The notes: generated by a model from the letters alone, not told the origin. Counted from the first letter of the stretch, positions 29,607-40,453 are shown. The stretch is 64,000 nt of DNA from Methylophilus sp. TWE2 (GCF_001183865.1 NZ_CP012020.1:1917839-1981838); one strand, 5' to 3'. Numbers and translations: made by a program.

Positions 29607-32153
29607 TCATAATTGTTTTTTCAATGAATAGAGTAATTCCAGCGCCTGTTTAGGTGTCAGGTCGTCCGGTTGTATACGCTCTAATTCTGCGACCAGTGGA
29701 TGTAATGGCGGTTCCTCTGGCTCAGGGTTACCCGCAAATAAATCATTTTGCGGAGTAGCTGCAATGGTCTGGTTCTCCAGCTGCTGGAGCTTGCGTTTGG
29801 CCAATTGCACAACTGATTTTGGGATACCTGCCAGCTGTGCCACCTGTATCCCGTAACTCATGGTCGCAGCGCCTTCTTCCACCTTATGCAAAAAGACGAT
29901 GCCTTGCCCATGCTCAACGGCATCCAGATGCACATTGGCCGCATGTTTGGCTTCATCCACAATCCGCGTCAGTTCAAAATAATGCGTGGCAAACAAAGTC
30001 AGTGATTTATTTTTTTCCAGCAATTGTTTGGCGACAGCCCACGCGAGGCTGAGGCCGTCAAACGTACTGGTCCCGCGGCCGATTTCATCAAGCAGCACCA
30101 GGCTGTTGGCAGTCGCGTTATTGAGGATATTGGCGGTCTCGGTCATTTCTACCATAAAGGTAGAGCGACCGCCTGCCAAATCGTCAGAGGCGCCAATGCG
30201 GGTAAAGATGCGGTCTATCTCGCCAATGACTGCACTTTGTGCAGGCACAAAACTGCCGCAGTAGGCCAATAAGACGATCAGGGCCGTTTGCCGCATAAAA
30301 GTCGATTTACCACCCATATTGGGGCCTGTAATCAGCAGCAACTGCCGGTAGGGATTCAGGCAAACATCATTGGCAACATAAGGTTGGGCAATATTTTCTA
30401 CCACTGGATGGCGGCCAAGCTGTATATCCAGTCCACTTTCGGCACGGAAGCGGGGCTGCACATAATTGAGCGCCCGCGCGCGCTCCGCAAAACAGGCAAG
30501 CACGTCCAGCGTGGCGACTGCGGTAGCAATCCGTTGCAAGGTGGTGACATGCGGCAGCAAGGCATCCAGCACCTGCTCGTAAAGCATTTTTTCGCGTGCC
30601 AGTGCACGCTCGTTGGCACTCAGCACTTTATCTTCAAAGGCTTTCAGTTCTGGCGTAATAAAACGTTCAACGTTTTTCAATGTCTGGCGGCGGCGGTATT
30701 CCGGTGGCGCGCTCTCAGCTTGCAGTCGGCTGATCTCGATATAGAAACCATGCACACTGTTATATTCCACCTTGAGGTTGCTAATGCCGGTACGCGCTTT
30801 TTCCGCAGCCTCAAATTGCAATAAGAAATCACCGTGGTCGGTCTGAATAGACCGCAACTCATCCAACTCGGCATCGTAACCTGTCGCAATCACACCGCCC
30901 TCACGCAGCACGGCAGAGGGCTCGGCTTGGATCGCTTGCACTAATATCTGCAAGGCCCCGGCTGGCGCCTGCAACTCGGTGAGCAAGCTCAGTAACAAAC
31001 CAGTTTGTACTTGTGGCAAGCTGCTGACCAGCGCGGGCAATTGCAACAAACTATCGCGCAAGCCAGACAAGTCACGCGGCCTGGCAGATCTGAGCGCCAC
31101 ACGTGCGGTCATGCGCTCAATATCGCCAATCGGGTGCAAGGCCTGCTGTAATGCACTATCCAGAAATTGTTCGAACAGTTCAGCCACAGCCAGATGACGT
31201 TGCTGGATGGCCTGCTGGCTACGCAGCGGATGATGCAGCCAATGCCGTAGCAAACGGGCGCCCATGGCGGTTTGCGTGGAGTTCAGCAGCGAATACAAGG
31301 TCGGGCTGGCCTCACCACGGATAGTGGTATCGATTTCCAGGTTACGGCGCGTTGCAGCATCCATTTGGAGATAATGGTTGCTTTGTTCCACACGCAAACC
31401 TGTAATATGCGGCAGCGCTGTACGCTGGGTGTGCTTTACGTATTCCAGCAAAGCCCCTGCAGCCGTCACTGCAGCAGGCATTTCACCGCAGCCAAAGCCT
31501 GTCAGGTCATGCGTATTAAATTGTTGCGTCAGGCTACGCTGCGCTGTCTCCAGGTCAAACTGCCAGGGTGCCAGCCGTTTTTTGGCACATCGCGCTTGTT
31601 GAAATACATCAGCAGTGTGATCTTCAGCAATCACTAATTCCGCAGGATGAATACGCTCCAGCTCTTGCGACAAATGTCCAGGCGCAATTTCACTTAATAC
31701 AAATTCGCCTGACGCCAGGTTCAACCGCGCCAGGCCCAGCACGCCCTCCCCTTTGGCCACACACAGCAAGGTATTGTCTCTGGTTTCATCCAGCAAGGCA
31801 GCGTCGGTCAGGGTGCCCGGCGTCAGGATACGTGTCACCTCACGTGCCACTGGCCCTTTGGATGTTGCCGGATCACCTACCTGCTCGCAAATCGCCACCG
31901 CCTCACCCATTTTTGCCAGCTTGGCCAGATAGCCCTCAGCAGCATGGTAAGGCAAGCCCGCCATCTTGATCGGCTCACCATTGCTGGCACCGCGGCGAGT
32001 CAACGTAATGCCCAGCAACCGCGCTGCCTTTTCTGCATCCTCAAAAAACAGCTCATAAAAATCACCCATGCGGTAAAACAGCAGCATATCGGGATACTGT
32101 GCTTTCAACGTCAGGTATTGACGCATCATGGGGGTGTGGTTTTCGAAGGACAT
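29607..32153 (-). CDS. mutS: DNA mismatch repair protein MutS
   Basis: An 848-residue protein, close to E. coli MutS (853). The N-terminal mismatch-binding domain carries the FYELF motif (Phe and Glu that probe the mismatch). Connector, lever, clamp and ATPase domains follow; Walker A is [13 protein letters not shown], Walker [18 protein letters not shown], and the His switch FATHYFELT. The C-terminal dimer/tetramer tail is present. It recognises base mismatches and starts repair with MutL. It is divergent from the beta-CASP gene. Confidence 0.98.
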   Translation of the reverse strand: MSFENHTPMMRQYLTLKAQYPDMLLFYRMGDFYELFFEDAEKAARLLGITLTRRGASNGEPIKMAGLPYHAAEGYLAKLAKMGEAVAICEQVGDPATSKGPVAREVTRILTPGTLTDAALLDETRDNTLLCVAKGEGVLGLARLNLASGEFVLSEIAPGHLSQELERIHPAELVIAEDHTADVFQQARCAKKRLAPWQFDLETAQRSLTQQFNTHDLTGFGCGEMPAAVTAAGALLEYVKHTQRTALPHITGLRVEQSNHYLQMDAATRRNLEIDTTIRGEASPTLYSLLNSTQTAMGARLLRHWLHHPLRSQQAIQQRHLAVAELFEQFLDSALQQALHPIGDIERMTARVALRSARPRDLSGLRDSLLQLPALVSSLPQVQTGLLLSLLTELQAPAGALQILVQAIQAEPSAVLREGGVIATGYDAELDELRSIQTDHGDFLLQFEAAEKARTGISNLKVEYNSVHGFYIEISRLQAESAPPEYRRRQTLKNVERFITPELKAFEDKVLSANERALAREKMLYEQVLDALLPHVTTLQRIATAVATLDVLACFAERARALNYVQPRFRAESGLDIQLGRHPVVENIAQPYVANDVCLNPYRQLLLITGPNMGGKSTFMRQTALIVLLAYCGSFVPAQSAVIGEIDRIFTRIGASDDLAGGRSTFMVEMTETANILNNATANSLVLLDEIGRGTSTFDGLSLAWAVAKQLLEKNKSLTLFATHYFELTRIVDEAKHAANVHLDAVEHGQGIVFLHKVEEGAATMSYGIQVAQLAGIPKSVVQLAKRKLQQLENQTIAATPQNDLFAGNPEPEEPPLHPLVAELERIQPDDLTPKQALELLYSLKKQL

Positions 32154-32335
32154 GCGGCTATTTCAGAACGATGATGATAATGTAAAGTGACTTTAGCAAA
32201 ACCCTAGCATCTTACAACAAATGCGGCACGCATCACCATTGTGCTTTATATGCGTTACATCAATATGTGGTCGTAGCCAGCGCTTATACTTGATTCATTG
32301 CTCAAGCTGACAAACATAGCTACAGGGGGATGTCG

Positions 32336-33697
32336 ATGAAATTAACGTTCATGGGGGCCACTGGCACCGTCACCGGTTCCAAATATTTGCTTGAAGCAGA
32401 AGGTCAGCAAATCATGATTGATTGCGGCTTATTCCAGGGACTCAAACAGTTAAGGCTCAAGAACTGGGCATCCTTGCCTGTGGATGCCAGCAGTATCCAT
32501 AGCGTTATCCTCACACACGCGCATATGGATCATAGTGGCTACCTGCCTTTACTGGTAAAGCATGGATTTTCCGGCAACATCTACTGTAGCCATGCCACTG
32601 CAGATTTGTGCAAGATATTGCTTCCAGATTCAGCCCACCTGCATGAAGAAGAGGCTGCATTCGCAAACAGGCGTGGCTTTTCCAAACATAAACCTGCACT
32701 GCCACTCTACACACAGGAAGATGCGGCTGAAGCCATTAAATTGCTCACGCCGATTGAGATGGAACAGGAAATTGAGCTTGGGTCAGATATAAAACTGATG
32801 CTTTATCCTAGCGGCCACATTCTGGGGGCAAGTTTCGTGCAAATCACGCATGCACAGAAAACCATTGTGTTTTCAGGCGATATCGGGCGCTCAGATGATG
32901 TACTGATGCCCCCGCCTGCTTCCATCAAGCATGCCGATTTTCTGGTGGTGGAATCCACTTACGGCAATCGTCTCCACAGCCCTGAGGACCCCAAAATAAA
33001 ACTTGCCAATATTATCCAGCATGCTTATCAGCGCAAAGGGGTGATTGTTGTCCCGGTATTTGCAGTTGGGCGGGCGCAGGAGTTGCTGTATTACATTCAC
33101 ATGCTCAAAGCCTCAGGCATGATCCCGGAGGATATCCCGGTGTACCTGAACAGCCCGATGGCCGTCGAAGCGACTGAGATTTACCACCACTATCCGACAA
33201 TGCACCGCTTGAACCAGTCGCAAACAGAAGTATTGTTCCGGACGGCACATCTGGTGAACAGCATTGAAGAATCGAAACGCTTGAATACCCTGGATGGCCC
33301 CATGATTATCCTGTCCGCCAGCGGCATGGCTTCAGGCGGGCGTGTGATACACCATTTGAAACAATTCGCGCCGGATCCACGCAATACTATTCTGTTTGTA
33401 GGCTTTCAGGCGGCTGGCACGCGGGGTTATGCCATGCTGGATGGAGCAAAAAGCATCAAAATCCACGGTGAGTATGTGCCCGTGCGTGCCAGGGTGGAGT
33501 CGATTTCAAATCTGTCAGCACATGCCGACTACATGGAAATTCTGGAGTGGTTGAAAGGCTTTGATCAGCCCCCCAGGCAAACTTTCGTGACGCATGGCGA
33601 ACCAGTCGCTGCCGATGCCATGCGTATGCATATTAAAGAGACGCTGCATTGGGAGGTCACGGTCCCGGAATACCTGCAGACCGTGACATTGGATTAG
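32336..33697 (+). CDS. Beta-CASP metallo-beta-lactamase RNA nuclease
   Basis: A 453-residue protein. The metallo-beta-lactamase core has the zinc motif THAHMDHSG; later ligands are YPSGHILGA (His), FSGDIGRSDD (Asp) and LSAHADYMEI (His). Beta-CASP motifs include DFLVVESTYGNR and ILSASGMASGGRV. This is the bacterial RNase/CPSF-like group (YcI/ElaC-distinct, CPSF73-like). The likely role is RNA processing, and the substrate is unknown. A GGGGG site spaced for ATG 32336 favours it over the ATG two codons upstream. Confidence 0.9.
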   Translation: MKLTFMGATGTVTGSKYLLEAEGQQIMIDCGLFQGLKQLRLKNWASLPVDASSIHSVILTHAHMDHSGYLPLLVKHGFSGNIYCSHATADLCKILLPDSAHLHEEEAAFANRRGFSKHKPALPLYTQEDAAEAIKLLTPIEMEQEIELGSDIKLMLYPSGHILGASFVQITHAQKTIVFSGDIGRSDDVLMPPPASIKHADFLVVESTYGNRLHSPEDPKIKLANIIQHAYQRKGVIVVPVFAVGRAQELLYYIHMLKASGMIPEDIPVYLNSPMAVEATEIYHHYPTMHRLNQSQTEVLFRTAHLVNSIEESKRLNTLDGPMIILSASGMASGGRVIHHLKQFAPDPRNTILFVGFQAAGTRGYAMLDGAKSIKIHGEYVPVRARVESISNLSAHADYMEILEWLKGFDQPPRQTFVTHGEPVAADAMRMHIKETLHWEVTVPEYLQTVTLD

Positions 33698-33700
33698 CGC

Positions 33701-34513
33701 TTACTGTGCGCTGGCAGACTTGAGGCGCTCGCTCAGGTGGGGGGCGCAGACTTGCAACATCTGGCCAAAGATCTTTGGGTTGGCAGCCACAATGTTCCCT
33801 GTACGCAACCAGGTTTCGTTACCTTCAAAGTCACCCACAATGCCGCCAGCCTCTTGCACCAGCAAGGCACCTGCTGCAATATCCCACGGGGAGAGGTTGA
33901 TTTCAAAAAAACCATCCGCAAACCCGGCAGCAACATAAGCCAGATCCAGAGCAGCAGAACCGGGGCGGCGCAGACCTGAGGTTTTCTTAGCCATATCGCG
34001 GAAAATATTGATATAGGTTTCAAAGTAGCTAAAGTCTTTGAACGGGAAACCTGTAGAAATCAGCGCCTCCTGTAATTTGGCACGCTGGGTGACACGGATG
34101 CGTCGATTATTCAAAAAGGCACCACTACCTTTGGTGGCGGTGAACAGGTCATTGCGTACCGGATCGTAAATCACAGCCTGGGTCAGCACGCCTTTTTCCT
34201 GCAGGGCGATAGAGATACAGTAGGCCGGAAAGTTGTGCAGGAAATTGGTGGTGCCATCTAATGGATCGATAATCCAGATGCTGTCGGACTCGCTGTTGGA
34301 TTTACCGCTCTCTTCACCATAAAATCCATGGTTAGGGTAAGCATCCTTCAATACCGCAATAATGGCCTGCTCTGCACCACGGTCTACTTCACTGACAAAG
34401 TCATTGGTATCTTTCTGCTCGATTTTGAGGGCGCCAATATCCATGGCGGCACGGTTAATGATTTTGCCAGCTTCACGCGCGGCGCGGATGGCGACATTCA
34501 GGGTTGGATGCAT
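33701..34513 (-). CDS. suhB: Inositol-1-monophosphatase family protein SuhB
   Basis: A 270-residue magnesium-dependent phosphatase fold with the metal motif GEESG (Glu67/Glu68), IWIIDPLDGTTNF (Asp83, Asp86) and the second motif SPWDIAAGALLVQEAGG. In E. coli SuhB also joins the rRNA antitermination complex. It is divergent from trmJ, the same arrangement as in E. coli, which supports the symbol. It ends 3 bp from the convergent beta-CASP gene. Confidence 0.94.
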   Translation of the reverse strand: MHPTLNVAIRAAREAGKIINRAAMDIGALKIEQKDTNDFVSEVDRGAEQAIIAVLKDAYPNHGFYGEESGKSNSESDSIWIIDPLDGTTNFLHNFPAYCISIALQEKGVLTQAVIYDPVRNDLFTATKGSGAFLNNRRIRVTQRAKLQEALISTGFPFKDFSYFETYINIFRDMAKKTSGLRRPGSAALDLAYVAAGFADGFFEINLSPWDIAAGALLVQEAGGIVGDFEGNETWLRTGNIVAANPKIFGQMLQVCAPHLSERLKSASAQ

Positions 34514-34597
34514 GCTGTGGGATTCTTGATTACACTGATAAAATGCTATTTTAGCTTTTTAAGCGCTGTGTCACAAACACAACGACCAAATATACGC

Positions 34598-35350
34598 ATG
34601 TCCTCTACCCTAGAATCCAGCATTTTTAACAATATCCGCGTCGTGCTTTGCCAAACCAGCCATCCTGGCAATATCGGTTCGACCGCGCGCGCCATGAAAA
34701 CCATGGGCCTGCGCCGACTCTATCTGGTACGCCCCAAACATTTTCCAGATGGTGAAGCCAAGTCACTGGCAGTCAATGCAGGAGATGTGCTGGATGATGC
34801 CGTCGTCACGCAAACCCTGGAGGAGGCATTAGCCGATTGCCAGTTTGTGATCGGGGTCAGCGGCAAGGAACGCTCGCTGTCGCAACAGGTGATGACCGTA
34901 CGTGAAGCTGCCCAAGAGGTGAAAGCAGTAGCAGGCACAAGCCAGGTGGCACTGGTCTTTGGCACTGAAATGAGCGGACTGAGCAACGCTGAAGCTGACC
35001 GCTGCCATGTGCTGGCGACGATCCCGGCCAACCCGGAATACACCTCACTCAACCTGGCTCAAGCGGTACAAATCATGTGTTATGAAACGCGCATGTCAGT
35101 GACCACCGGCGAATTACACTATCAGGAAAAACCTGTCGAACTGGCGACACAGGAAGACCTGGAGCGCTTTTACGAACACATGCGTGACGTGCTGGAGCAT
35201 ATCGGCTACATCAATCCACGCGCGCCAAAAAAACTGTTTGAGCGGCTGCGCCGGCTTTATGGCCGGACCAGACTGGAAAAAGAAGAAGTCAACTTGCTGC
35301 GCGGGATTTTGACACTGACGGTCAATCCCAAAAAGCATACCAAGTACTAA
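34598..35350 (+). CDS. trmJ: tRNA (Cm32/Um32) 2'-O-methyltransferase
   Basis: A 250-residue SPOUT methyltransferase. The N-terminal IRVVLCQTSHPGNIGSTARAM carries the catalytic Asn-Ile-Gly-Ser-Thr-Ala-Arg motif. The knot region has LVFGTEMSGLSNAEADRC and IPANPEYTSLNLAQAVQI. It methylates position 32 of the anticodon loop. Longer readings of this frame run antisense through suhB; the ATG at 34598 gives the family start. Its last 4 bases overlap the convergent YkgJ-type gene. trmJ beside the isc genes is a conserved proteobacterial order. Confidence 0.95.
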   Translation: MSSTLESSIFNNIRVVLCQTSHPGNIGSTARAMKTMGLRRLYLVRPKHFPDGEAKSLAVNAGDVLDDAVVTQTLEEALADCQFVIGVSGKERSLSQQVMTVREAAQEVKAVAGTSQVALVFGTEMSGLSNAEADRCHVLATIPANPEYTSLNLAQAVQIMCYETRMSVTTGELHYQEKPVELATQEDLERFYEHMRDVLEHIGYINPRAPKKLFERLRRLYGRTRLEKEEVNLLRGILTLTVNPKKHTKY

Positions 35351-35664
35351 TCAGCAACGATGGGCGCTAGCCCGATTTTTTGCCGTGCCTGATTGCAAAT
35401 GTCAGAACCTGCGGCAAATTCGCGGCAGGTACTCGAACGCAAGGCGTAAATCTGGCAGCCAACTGACTTTCCTACCTCGCCTTGCAACGCAATACAGCGG
35501 ACGGGGGTTTGCTCCGTGCCTTGCATGCAGACATAGGTATCATTGACCTTGCGCGTCAGGTGCGCCGGTACATTGCCCATGGGGTGCGTATCAGTCTCAG
35601 CCCAATAAAAAGAAACCCGGAAACTGGCGCAGCAGGCACCACAGGATTGGCATGCGTCAGACAT
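35347..35664 (-). CDS. YkgJ-type zinc/iron-chelating protein
   Basis: A 105-residue Cys-rich protein of the CxxCxxCC family (SDACQSCGACCASF), with further cysteines in VCMQ, VRCIAL, GCQIYALRSSTCREF and ICNQAR. About nine cysteines suggest a zinc or Fe-S site. Exact function is unknown. It is convergent with trmJ (4-bp overlap) and divergent from cysE. Confidence 0.85.
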   Translation of the reverse strand: MSDACQSCGACCASFRVSFYWAETDTHPMGNVPAHLTRKVNDTYVCMQGTEQTPVRCIALQGEVGKSVGCQIYALRSSTCREFAAGSDICNQARQKIGLAPIVAD

Positions 35665-35727
35665 GAAGCTCGCACTCAGATAAAACTTTTATTGTACCGA
35701 GTTGCCTCAGTGCTTCCAATCTGATTT

Positions 35728-35757
35728 TTAGACGGCCTCTTCAGTTAATGGCATAAT
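35728..35757 (+). promoter_or_regulatory. Putative cysE promoter, start at the ATG
   Basis: TTAGAC (35728-35733), an 18-bp spacer and CATAAT (35752-35757) place the transcription start at about 35763-35764, the first base of the cysE ATG. No Shine-Dalgarno site can be seen. The junction (-10)-GCGCGC-ATG resembles that of surE. Confidence 0.45.
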
Positions 35758-35763
35758 GCGCGC

Positions 35764-36498
35764 ATGTTTAATCACATCAAAGAAGATATTTCGATTGTGT
35801 TTGACCGCGACCCGGCAGCACGTACCCACTTCGAAATTTTGACCACTTATCCTGGTGTTCACGCCCTGATTCTGCATCGTTTCAGCCACTGGCTATGGAC
35901 TCACCGCTTATACTGGCTGGGACGCGCCCTTTCTCACTTTGGGCGCTGGATTACCGGTATCGAGATTCACCCGGGGGCCACCATAGGCCGCCGTGTTTTT
36001 ATCGATCATGGTATGGGCGTTGTCATTGGTGAAACCGCCATTATTGGCGATGACTGCACGCTCTATCACGGCGTCACCCTGGGCGGCACCAGCTGGAACA
36101 AGGGCAAACGTCACCCTACCCTCGAATCTGGCGTCGTCATTGGCGCCGGGGCAAAAGTCCTCGGTCCGATTACCATCGGTAAGAATGCCAAAATCGGTTC
36201 TAATGCCGTGGTTGTCAAAGATGTGCCTGAGGGCGCAACTGCGGTAGGTATTCCGGCCCGCATTCTCGAAGAAGAAAAGGCCAAGCAACGTCAGGACGCC
36301 GCGCAAAAAATGGGCTTCAATGCCTACGCGGTGGGTAATGACGAGAATGACCCCATGATCAAAGCCATCAACAGCCTGCTCGATCATGCCCACAAACAGG
36401 AAGCCGAGATTGCCGAACTCAAAACGCAGTTAGCCAAACTCAGCGATGCCGAGACCGACAGCAATGTGGGTGAAGCCTTTGCCAAAAAGCCTGAATAA
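35764..36498 (+). CDS. cysE: Serine O-acetyltransferase
   Basis: A 244-residue left-handed beta-helix enzyme that makes O-acetylserine from serine and acetyl-CoA for cysteine synthesis. Motifs: [20 protein letters not shown] (catalytic His in FIDHG), [29 protein letters not shown] and [11 protein letters not shown]. The C-terminal 50 residues are a charged helical tail. It sits just before iscR, an order found in many bacteria and linking cysteine supply with Fe-S assembly. A second acetyltransferase lies at 61354. Confidence 0.95.
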   Translation: MFNHIKEDISIVFDRDPAARTHFEILTTYPGVHALILHRFSHWLWTHRLYWLGRALSHFGRWITGIEIHPGATIGRRVFIDHGMGVVIGETAIIGDDCTLYHGVTLGGTSWNKGKRHPTLESGVVIGAGAKVLGPITIGKNAKIGSNAVVVKDVPEGATAVGIPARILEEEKAKQRQDAAQKMGFNAYAVGNDENDPMIKAINSLLDHAHKQEAEIAELKTQLAKLSDAETDSNVGEAFAKKPE

Positions 36499-36587
36499 CA
36501 GCGCATCCCTGGGTCATTTTTGTTAGCCAAAGACTGTTCCCAGGCTGTTCCACGTTATTTCATTTCATACAGAACTTTTCAGTCATA

Positions 36588-36620
36588 ATAATTGACTAAA
36601 ACAGTAGGTTATTATATTAT
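36588..36620 (+). promoter_or_regulatory. isc promoter with an IscR type-1 site
   Basis: TTGACT (36592-36597), 17 bp, TATTAT (36615-36620) form a good promoter. Overlapping it at 36588-36612 is ATAATTGACT-AAAAC-AGTAGGTTAT, close to the [2Fe-2S]-IscR type-1 site (GACT...AGTnGG..TAT). IscR should therefore repress its own operon when clusters are plentiful. Confidence 0.75.
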
Positions 36621-36649
36621 TCACCTCTGTTTTAAAAGGTCATCTTAAG

Positions 36650-37120
36650 ATGCGATTAACCACCAAAGGACGTTTTGCTGTTACTGCAATGCTGGATATT
36701 GCGCTGTTCGAAGCAGACAAGCCTGTGACACTGGCTGGCATCAGCGAACGCCAAAGCATTTCCCTGTCTTATCTTGAACAGTTATTCAGTCGTTTACGCA
36801 AGCAGGGGCTGGTTTCCAGCGTGCGCGGTCCAGGTGGCGGCTACCGCATTGCCAAAGCGCATCACGAAATTTCCGTATCTGACATTATTACGGCGGTAGA
36901 TGAGCAAATTGATGCCACCCAATGTGGCGGTAACGAAAACTGTCACGATGAAGGCCGTTGCATGACACATGAGTTATGGGCCTCACTCAATGGCAAGATT
37001 CTTGAATATTTATCGGGCGTGAGCCTGGCTGACATGGTCGATATGCAACGCAATAAAGGCGCGGGCACTGTCGTATTTTCACCTAGAAAATGTGGATCTG
37101 AAGCAACAATCGCTGCTTAA
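36650..37120 (+). CDS. iscR: Fe-S cluster regulator IscR
   Basis: A 156-residue Rrf2-family repressor with a winged helix ([52 protein letters not shown]). The cluster ligands Cys92, Cys98, Cys104 and His107 fall at exactly the E. coli positions. It heads the isc operon and has a matching operator in its promoter. It senses Fe-S status and represses the operon as [2Fe-2S]-IscR. Confidence 0.97.
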   Translation: MRLTTKGRFAVTAMLDIALFEADKPVTLAGISERQSISLSYLEQLFSRLRKQGLVSSVRGPGGGYRIAKAHHEISVSDIITAVDEQIDATQCGGNENCHDEGRCMTHELWASLNGKILEYLSGVSLADMVDMQRNKGAGTVVFSPRKCGSEATIAA

Positions 37121-37135
37121 GGCCTGGTGATTTCC

Positions 37136-38281
37136 ATGAAAACCGCTTTCTTTGACCATAACAGTACCACCGCGCTTAAATCGCAGGTGTTGGAGGCCAT
37201 GCTGCCCTGGCTCACACAGCCTAGCGGCAATCCTACCAGCCGTCATGTCTATGGGCGCAATGCGAAAGACGCCATGGACCTGGCCAGAAAGCAGATTGCA
37301 GATTGCGTCGGTGTTCAAGCTTCACAAGTGGTATTCACCTCTGGCGGAACAGAAGCCAATAACTTTGCGATCAAGGGCATCACAGCCAACTTGAGCCCTG
37401 CGCAATTATTAATCAGCGCCATTGAACATCCCTGTGTCACCCGCCCCGCCCAATCATTGGCCTGGCATGACTGGAAAGTCGCCCAGCTGGCAGTCGATCA
37501 TCAAGGTGTAATTGACTTGGCGCAAGCGGAGCAAGCCTTAAAAACACGTACAGGCCTGGTGTCTGCCATGCTGGCGAATAATGAAACAGGTGCCATACAG
37601 CCGATTGCTGAATTGGCCGCCCTGGCAAAAGCCCACGGGGCGCTACTGCATACTGATGCGGTGCAGGCATTCGGTAAAATTGAAGTGAATATGAGCATCT
37701 TAGGCGTACATGCCATGACCATTTCCAGCCACAAAATTGGAGGACCGGTGGGTGTGGGCGCGCTGATTCTGGATAAACGCGTGGATATCGCGCCATTATT
37801 ACACGGTGGTGGTCAGGAGCGTGGTTTACGCAGTGGCACCGAAAACGTGGCGGGTATTATTGGTTTTGCGCAAGCTTGCCAATTAGCGATGCAGACTTTG
37901 GTTAGCCGTCAGGACAACGTGATCAGTTTACGCCGCCAGCTGGAGGCAGGTTTAAAGACAATCGGGGCCAAGATTTTTTCGCCCGATGTTAGGCGCTTAC
38001 CCAATACCAGTTTTTTTGCCATCTCGAATATTGAAGGTGAAACACTGGTCACTGCGCTCGATAAAGCAGGATTTGCTGTCGCCAGCGGTTCCGCCTGCTC
38101 CAGCGACAGCACAGAGCCTAGCCATGTATTGCTGGCAATGGGCATAGAACCAGACCTGGCGCGCGGCGCAGTGCGTGTCAGCTTGAGTGATAGCAATAGC
38201 AGTGAAGAAATCACACAGTTTTTAGCAGCGTTGCAACAACAAGTGCAACGACTCAAAGGATTAAGTGCCGTTGCGGCATAA
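37136..38281 (+). CDS. Second cysteine desulfurase (NifS/IscS-like)
   Basis: A 381-residue PLP enzyme of the NifS/IscS group, distinct from the true IscS downstream. PLP site SSHKIGG (Lys200), His98, active-site loop [17 protein letters not shown] (Cys321). All catalytic residues are present, and the short active-site loop matches group I. Many betaproteobacterial isc operons carry one desulfurase gene, so the pair is notable. It lies 15 bp after iscR and overlaps nothing. I chose ATG 37136; a GTG three codons earlier is possible. It may supply sulfur to another acceptor or be a paralogue with different regulation. Confidence 0.92.
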   Translation: MKTAFFDHNSTTALKSQVLEAMLPWLTQPSGNPTSRHVYGRNAKDAMDLARKQIADCVGVQASQVVFTSGGTEANNFAIKGITANLSPAQLLISAIEHPCVTRPAQSLAWHDWKVAQLAVDHQGVIDLAQAEQALKTRTGLVSAMLANNETGAIQPIAELAALAKAHGALLHTDAVQAFGKIEVNMSILGVHAMTISSHKIGGPVGVGALILDKRVDIAPLLHGGGQERGLRSGTENVAGIIGFAQACQLAMQTLVSRQDNVISLRRQLEAGLKTIGAKIFSPDVRRLPNTSFFAISNIEGETLVTALDKAGFAVASGSACSSDSTEPSHVLLAMGIEPDLARGAVRVSLSDSNSSEEITQFLAALQQQVQRLKGLSAVAA

Positions 38282-38303
38282 GACTTTTATTGAAAGAGCA
38301 AAC

Positions 38304-39521
38304 ATGTCTGAAAGAAAGCCGATTTACCTGGACTATTCTGCGACTACACCGGTTGACCCCCGTGTTGCGCAAAAAATGATTCCTTACCTGACCGAAGACT
38401 TTGGCAATCCCGCGTCGCGTAGCCATCCGTATGGCTGGACGGCCGAACACGCTGTTGAAAATGCACGTGAAGAGGTTGCCAAACTGGTGAACGCCGATCC
38501 GCGCGAAATCGTGTGGACTTCTGGCGCGACCGAGTCCAACAACTTGGCCATCAAGGGTGCTGCCCACTTTTACGCGGGCAGCAAGGGTAAGCACATTATT
38601 ACTTCTGCCACAGAGCATAAAGCTGTGCTGGACACCGTGCGGGAGCTGGAGCGTGAAGGCTATGAAGCGACTTACCTGCAACCTGAAGCCGATGGCCTGA
38701 TCTCGCTGGAAAAATTCAAGGCTGCCATTCGTCCGGATACCGTAGTCGCATCCATCATGCTGGTCAACAACGAAATTGGCGTGATTCAGGATATTGAAGC
38801 ATTGGGTAATGTCTGCCGCGCAAACAATATTATTTTCCATGTGGACGCTGCACAAGCCACTGGTAAAGTGGTGATTGACCTGGAAAAACTGCCGGTGGAT
38901 TTGATGAGCTTTTCTGCACACAAAACCTACGGCCCCAAAGGCATAGGCGCACTGTATGTCCGCCGCAAGCCACGTATCCGTATCGAAGCACAAATGCACG
39001 GCGGTGGTCATGAGCGCGGCATGCGTTCAGGCACCCTGGCAACGCACCAGATTGTGGGCATGGGCGAAGCCTTCCGCATTGCGCGTGAAGAAATGGCGAG
39101 TGAAAACGAGCGTATCCGCATGTTGCGTGATCGTTTGCTCAATGGCCTGCTACAAATTGAAGAGACTTATGTGAATGGGGATCTGGATCATCGCGTGCCA
39201 CACAACCTGAACGTAAGTTTCAACTTTGTGGAAGGTGAGTCACTGATCATGGCGATTAAAGACATTGCCGTGTCTTCAGGCTCTGCCTGTACATCGGCCA
39301 GCCTGGAGCCTAGCTACGTTTTGCGTGCGCTGGGCCGTTCAGATGAGTTGGCACATAGCTCAATCCGTTTCAGTATCGGCCGCTTTACGACTGAAGCCGA
39401 TGTGGACTACACGATTGAGCTATTGAAGAGCAAGATTGGAAAATTGCGTGAACTGTCCCCATTATGGGAGATGTTCAAGGATGGGATTGATTTGTCCAAA
39501 GTTGAATGGGCAGAGCATTAA
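38304..39521 (+). CDS. iscS: Cysteine desulfurase IscS
   Basis: A 405-residue enzyme. It removes sulfur from cysteine as a persulfide for IscU, tRNA thiolation and cofactors. The start [20 protein letters not shown] is typical; His105, Lys207 (SAHKTYG) and Cys329 ([17 protein letters not shown]) match E. coli IscS with a one-residue shift, and the C-terminal [17 protein letters not shown] is the IscU/partner-binding end. ATG 38304 has a GAAAGAG site. It follows the NifS-like gene by 22 bp. Confidence 0.97.
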   Translation: MSERKPIYLDYSATTPVDPRVAQKMIPYLTEDFGNPASRSHPYGWTAEHAVENAREEVAKLVNADPREIVWTSGATESNNLAIKGAAHFYAGSKGKHIITSATEHKAVLDTVRELEREGYEATYLQPEADGLISLEKFKAAIRPDTVVASIMLVNNEIGVIQDIEALGNVCRANNIIFHVDAAQATGKVVIDLEKLPVDLMSFSAHKTYGPKGIGALYVRRKPRIRIEAQMHGGGHERGMRSGTLATHQIVGMGEAFRIAREEMASENERIRMLRDRLLNGLLQIEETYVNGDLDHRVPHNLNVSFNFVEGESLIMAIKDIAVSSGSACTSASLEPSYVLRALGRSDELAHSSIRFSIGRFTTEADVDYTIELLKSKIGKLRELSPLWEMFKDGIDLSKVEWAEH

Positions 39522-39552
39522 AATTGATCTTTCACCGCCTGGCGGCGTTGTC

Positions 39553-39588
39553 GGAATGCTTGTTTAGATGAACTAAACGGCACATTCC
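39553..39588. promoter_or_regulatory. Hairpin between iscS and iscU
   Basis: In the 174-bp gap between iscS and iscU, GGAATG...GTTTAG-ATGAA-CTAAAC...CATTCC forms a nested imperfect hairpin, with GC-rich arms outside it (CCGCCTGGCGG, CCTCCGCC). No T-tract follows, so it is more likely an RNA processing or stabilising structure, or a dispersed extragenic repeat, than a terminator. Confidence 0.5.
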
Positions 39589-39695
39589 TCCGCCTTCCCA
39601 GACAATGAAATCTTAAATTTTCGAGTGTTTGAAAGTTAATTAAAAATTAAAGCCAAAGCCATGTTGCGAAGGCATTTAATTTCAAGGAGTGTTAA

Positions 39696-40079
39696 ATGGC
39701 TTATTCAGATAAAGTGTTAGACCACTACGAAAATCCACGTAACGTGGGTTCCATGGACAAAAATGACCCGAATGTCGGGACCGGCATGGTCGGCGCGCCT
39801 GCGTGTGGTGACGTCATGAAGCTGCAAATCAAAGTGAACGATGCAGGCGTGATTGAAGATGCCAAGTTCAAGACTTATGGCTGCGGCTCTGCAATTGCTT
39901 CGAGCTCCCTGGTCACCGAATGGCTGAAAGGCAAAACGCTGGATCAGGCACAAGAGATCAAAAACTCTGCGATTGCAGAAGAGCTGGCGCTGCCACCAGT
40001 TAAAATCCACTGCTCCGTCTTGGCTGAAGATGCCATCAAATCTGCCATTGCGGACTTGAAATCCAAACAAGGTCATTAA
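39696..40079 (+). CDS. iscU: Fe-S cluster scaffold IscU
   Basis: A 127-residue scaffold on which new clusters are built. Ligands Cys37 (GAPACGD, with Asp39), Cys63 (YGCGSA) and Cys106 (IHCSVLAE) are at the E. coli positions. The HscA recognition motif LPPVK spans 99-103. AAGGAG lies 8 bp before the ATG. It works with IscS, HscA/HscB and ferredoxin encoded alongside. Confidence 0.98.
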   Translation: MAYSDKVLDHYENPRNVGSMDKNDPNVGTGMVGAPACGDVMKLQIKVNDAGVIEDAKFKTYGCGSAIASSSLVTEWLKGKTLDQAQEIKNSAIAEELALPPVKIHCSVLAEDAIKSAIADLKSKQGH

Positions 40080-40080
40080 C

Positions 40081-40404
40081 ATGGCAATTACGCTGACTGA
40101 AACCGCTGCCAACCGCGTTGAGAAGTTTCTTGCCAACCGTGGCAAGGGTGTCGGCTTGCGCCTGGGGGTGAAAACCACCGGCTGTTCGGGCATGGCTTAT
40201 ACGCTGGAATTCGTGGATGAGCTACTGCCGGAAGATGTGACCTTTGAAAGTCACGGTATCAAAGTCATTGTGGACCCGAAAAGCCTGGTGTATATCGATG
40301 GCACCGAGCTGGACTTCACCAAGGAAGGCTTGAACGAAGGCTTCAAGTTCAACAACCCGAACGTGAAGGACGAGTGTGGCTGCGGAGAATCCTTTACCGT
40401 CTAA
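40081..40404 (+). CDS. iscA: A-type Fe-S carrier IscA
   Basis: A 107-residue carrier with the three invariant cysteines Cys35 ([10 protein letters not shown]), Cys99 and Cys101 (DECGCGESF). It passes clusters, mainly 4Fe-4S, to target proteins. It begins one base after iscU ends. Confidence 0.97.
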   Translation: MAITLTETAANRVEKFLANRGKGVGLRLGVKTTGCSGMAYTLEFVDELLPEDVTFESHGIKVIVDPKSLVYIDGTELDFTKEGLNEGFKFNNPNVKDECGCGESFTV

Positions 40405-40453
40405 GCTGGTCAGAGGACGTGATTCTTGCCCTCTTTCAGTTTTCTTTAAAAGT

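Noticed and set aside
34328..34597. N-terminal extension of TrmJ by 90 residues
   Set aside because: It is antisense to suhB and the family starts at MSSTLESS.
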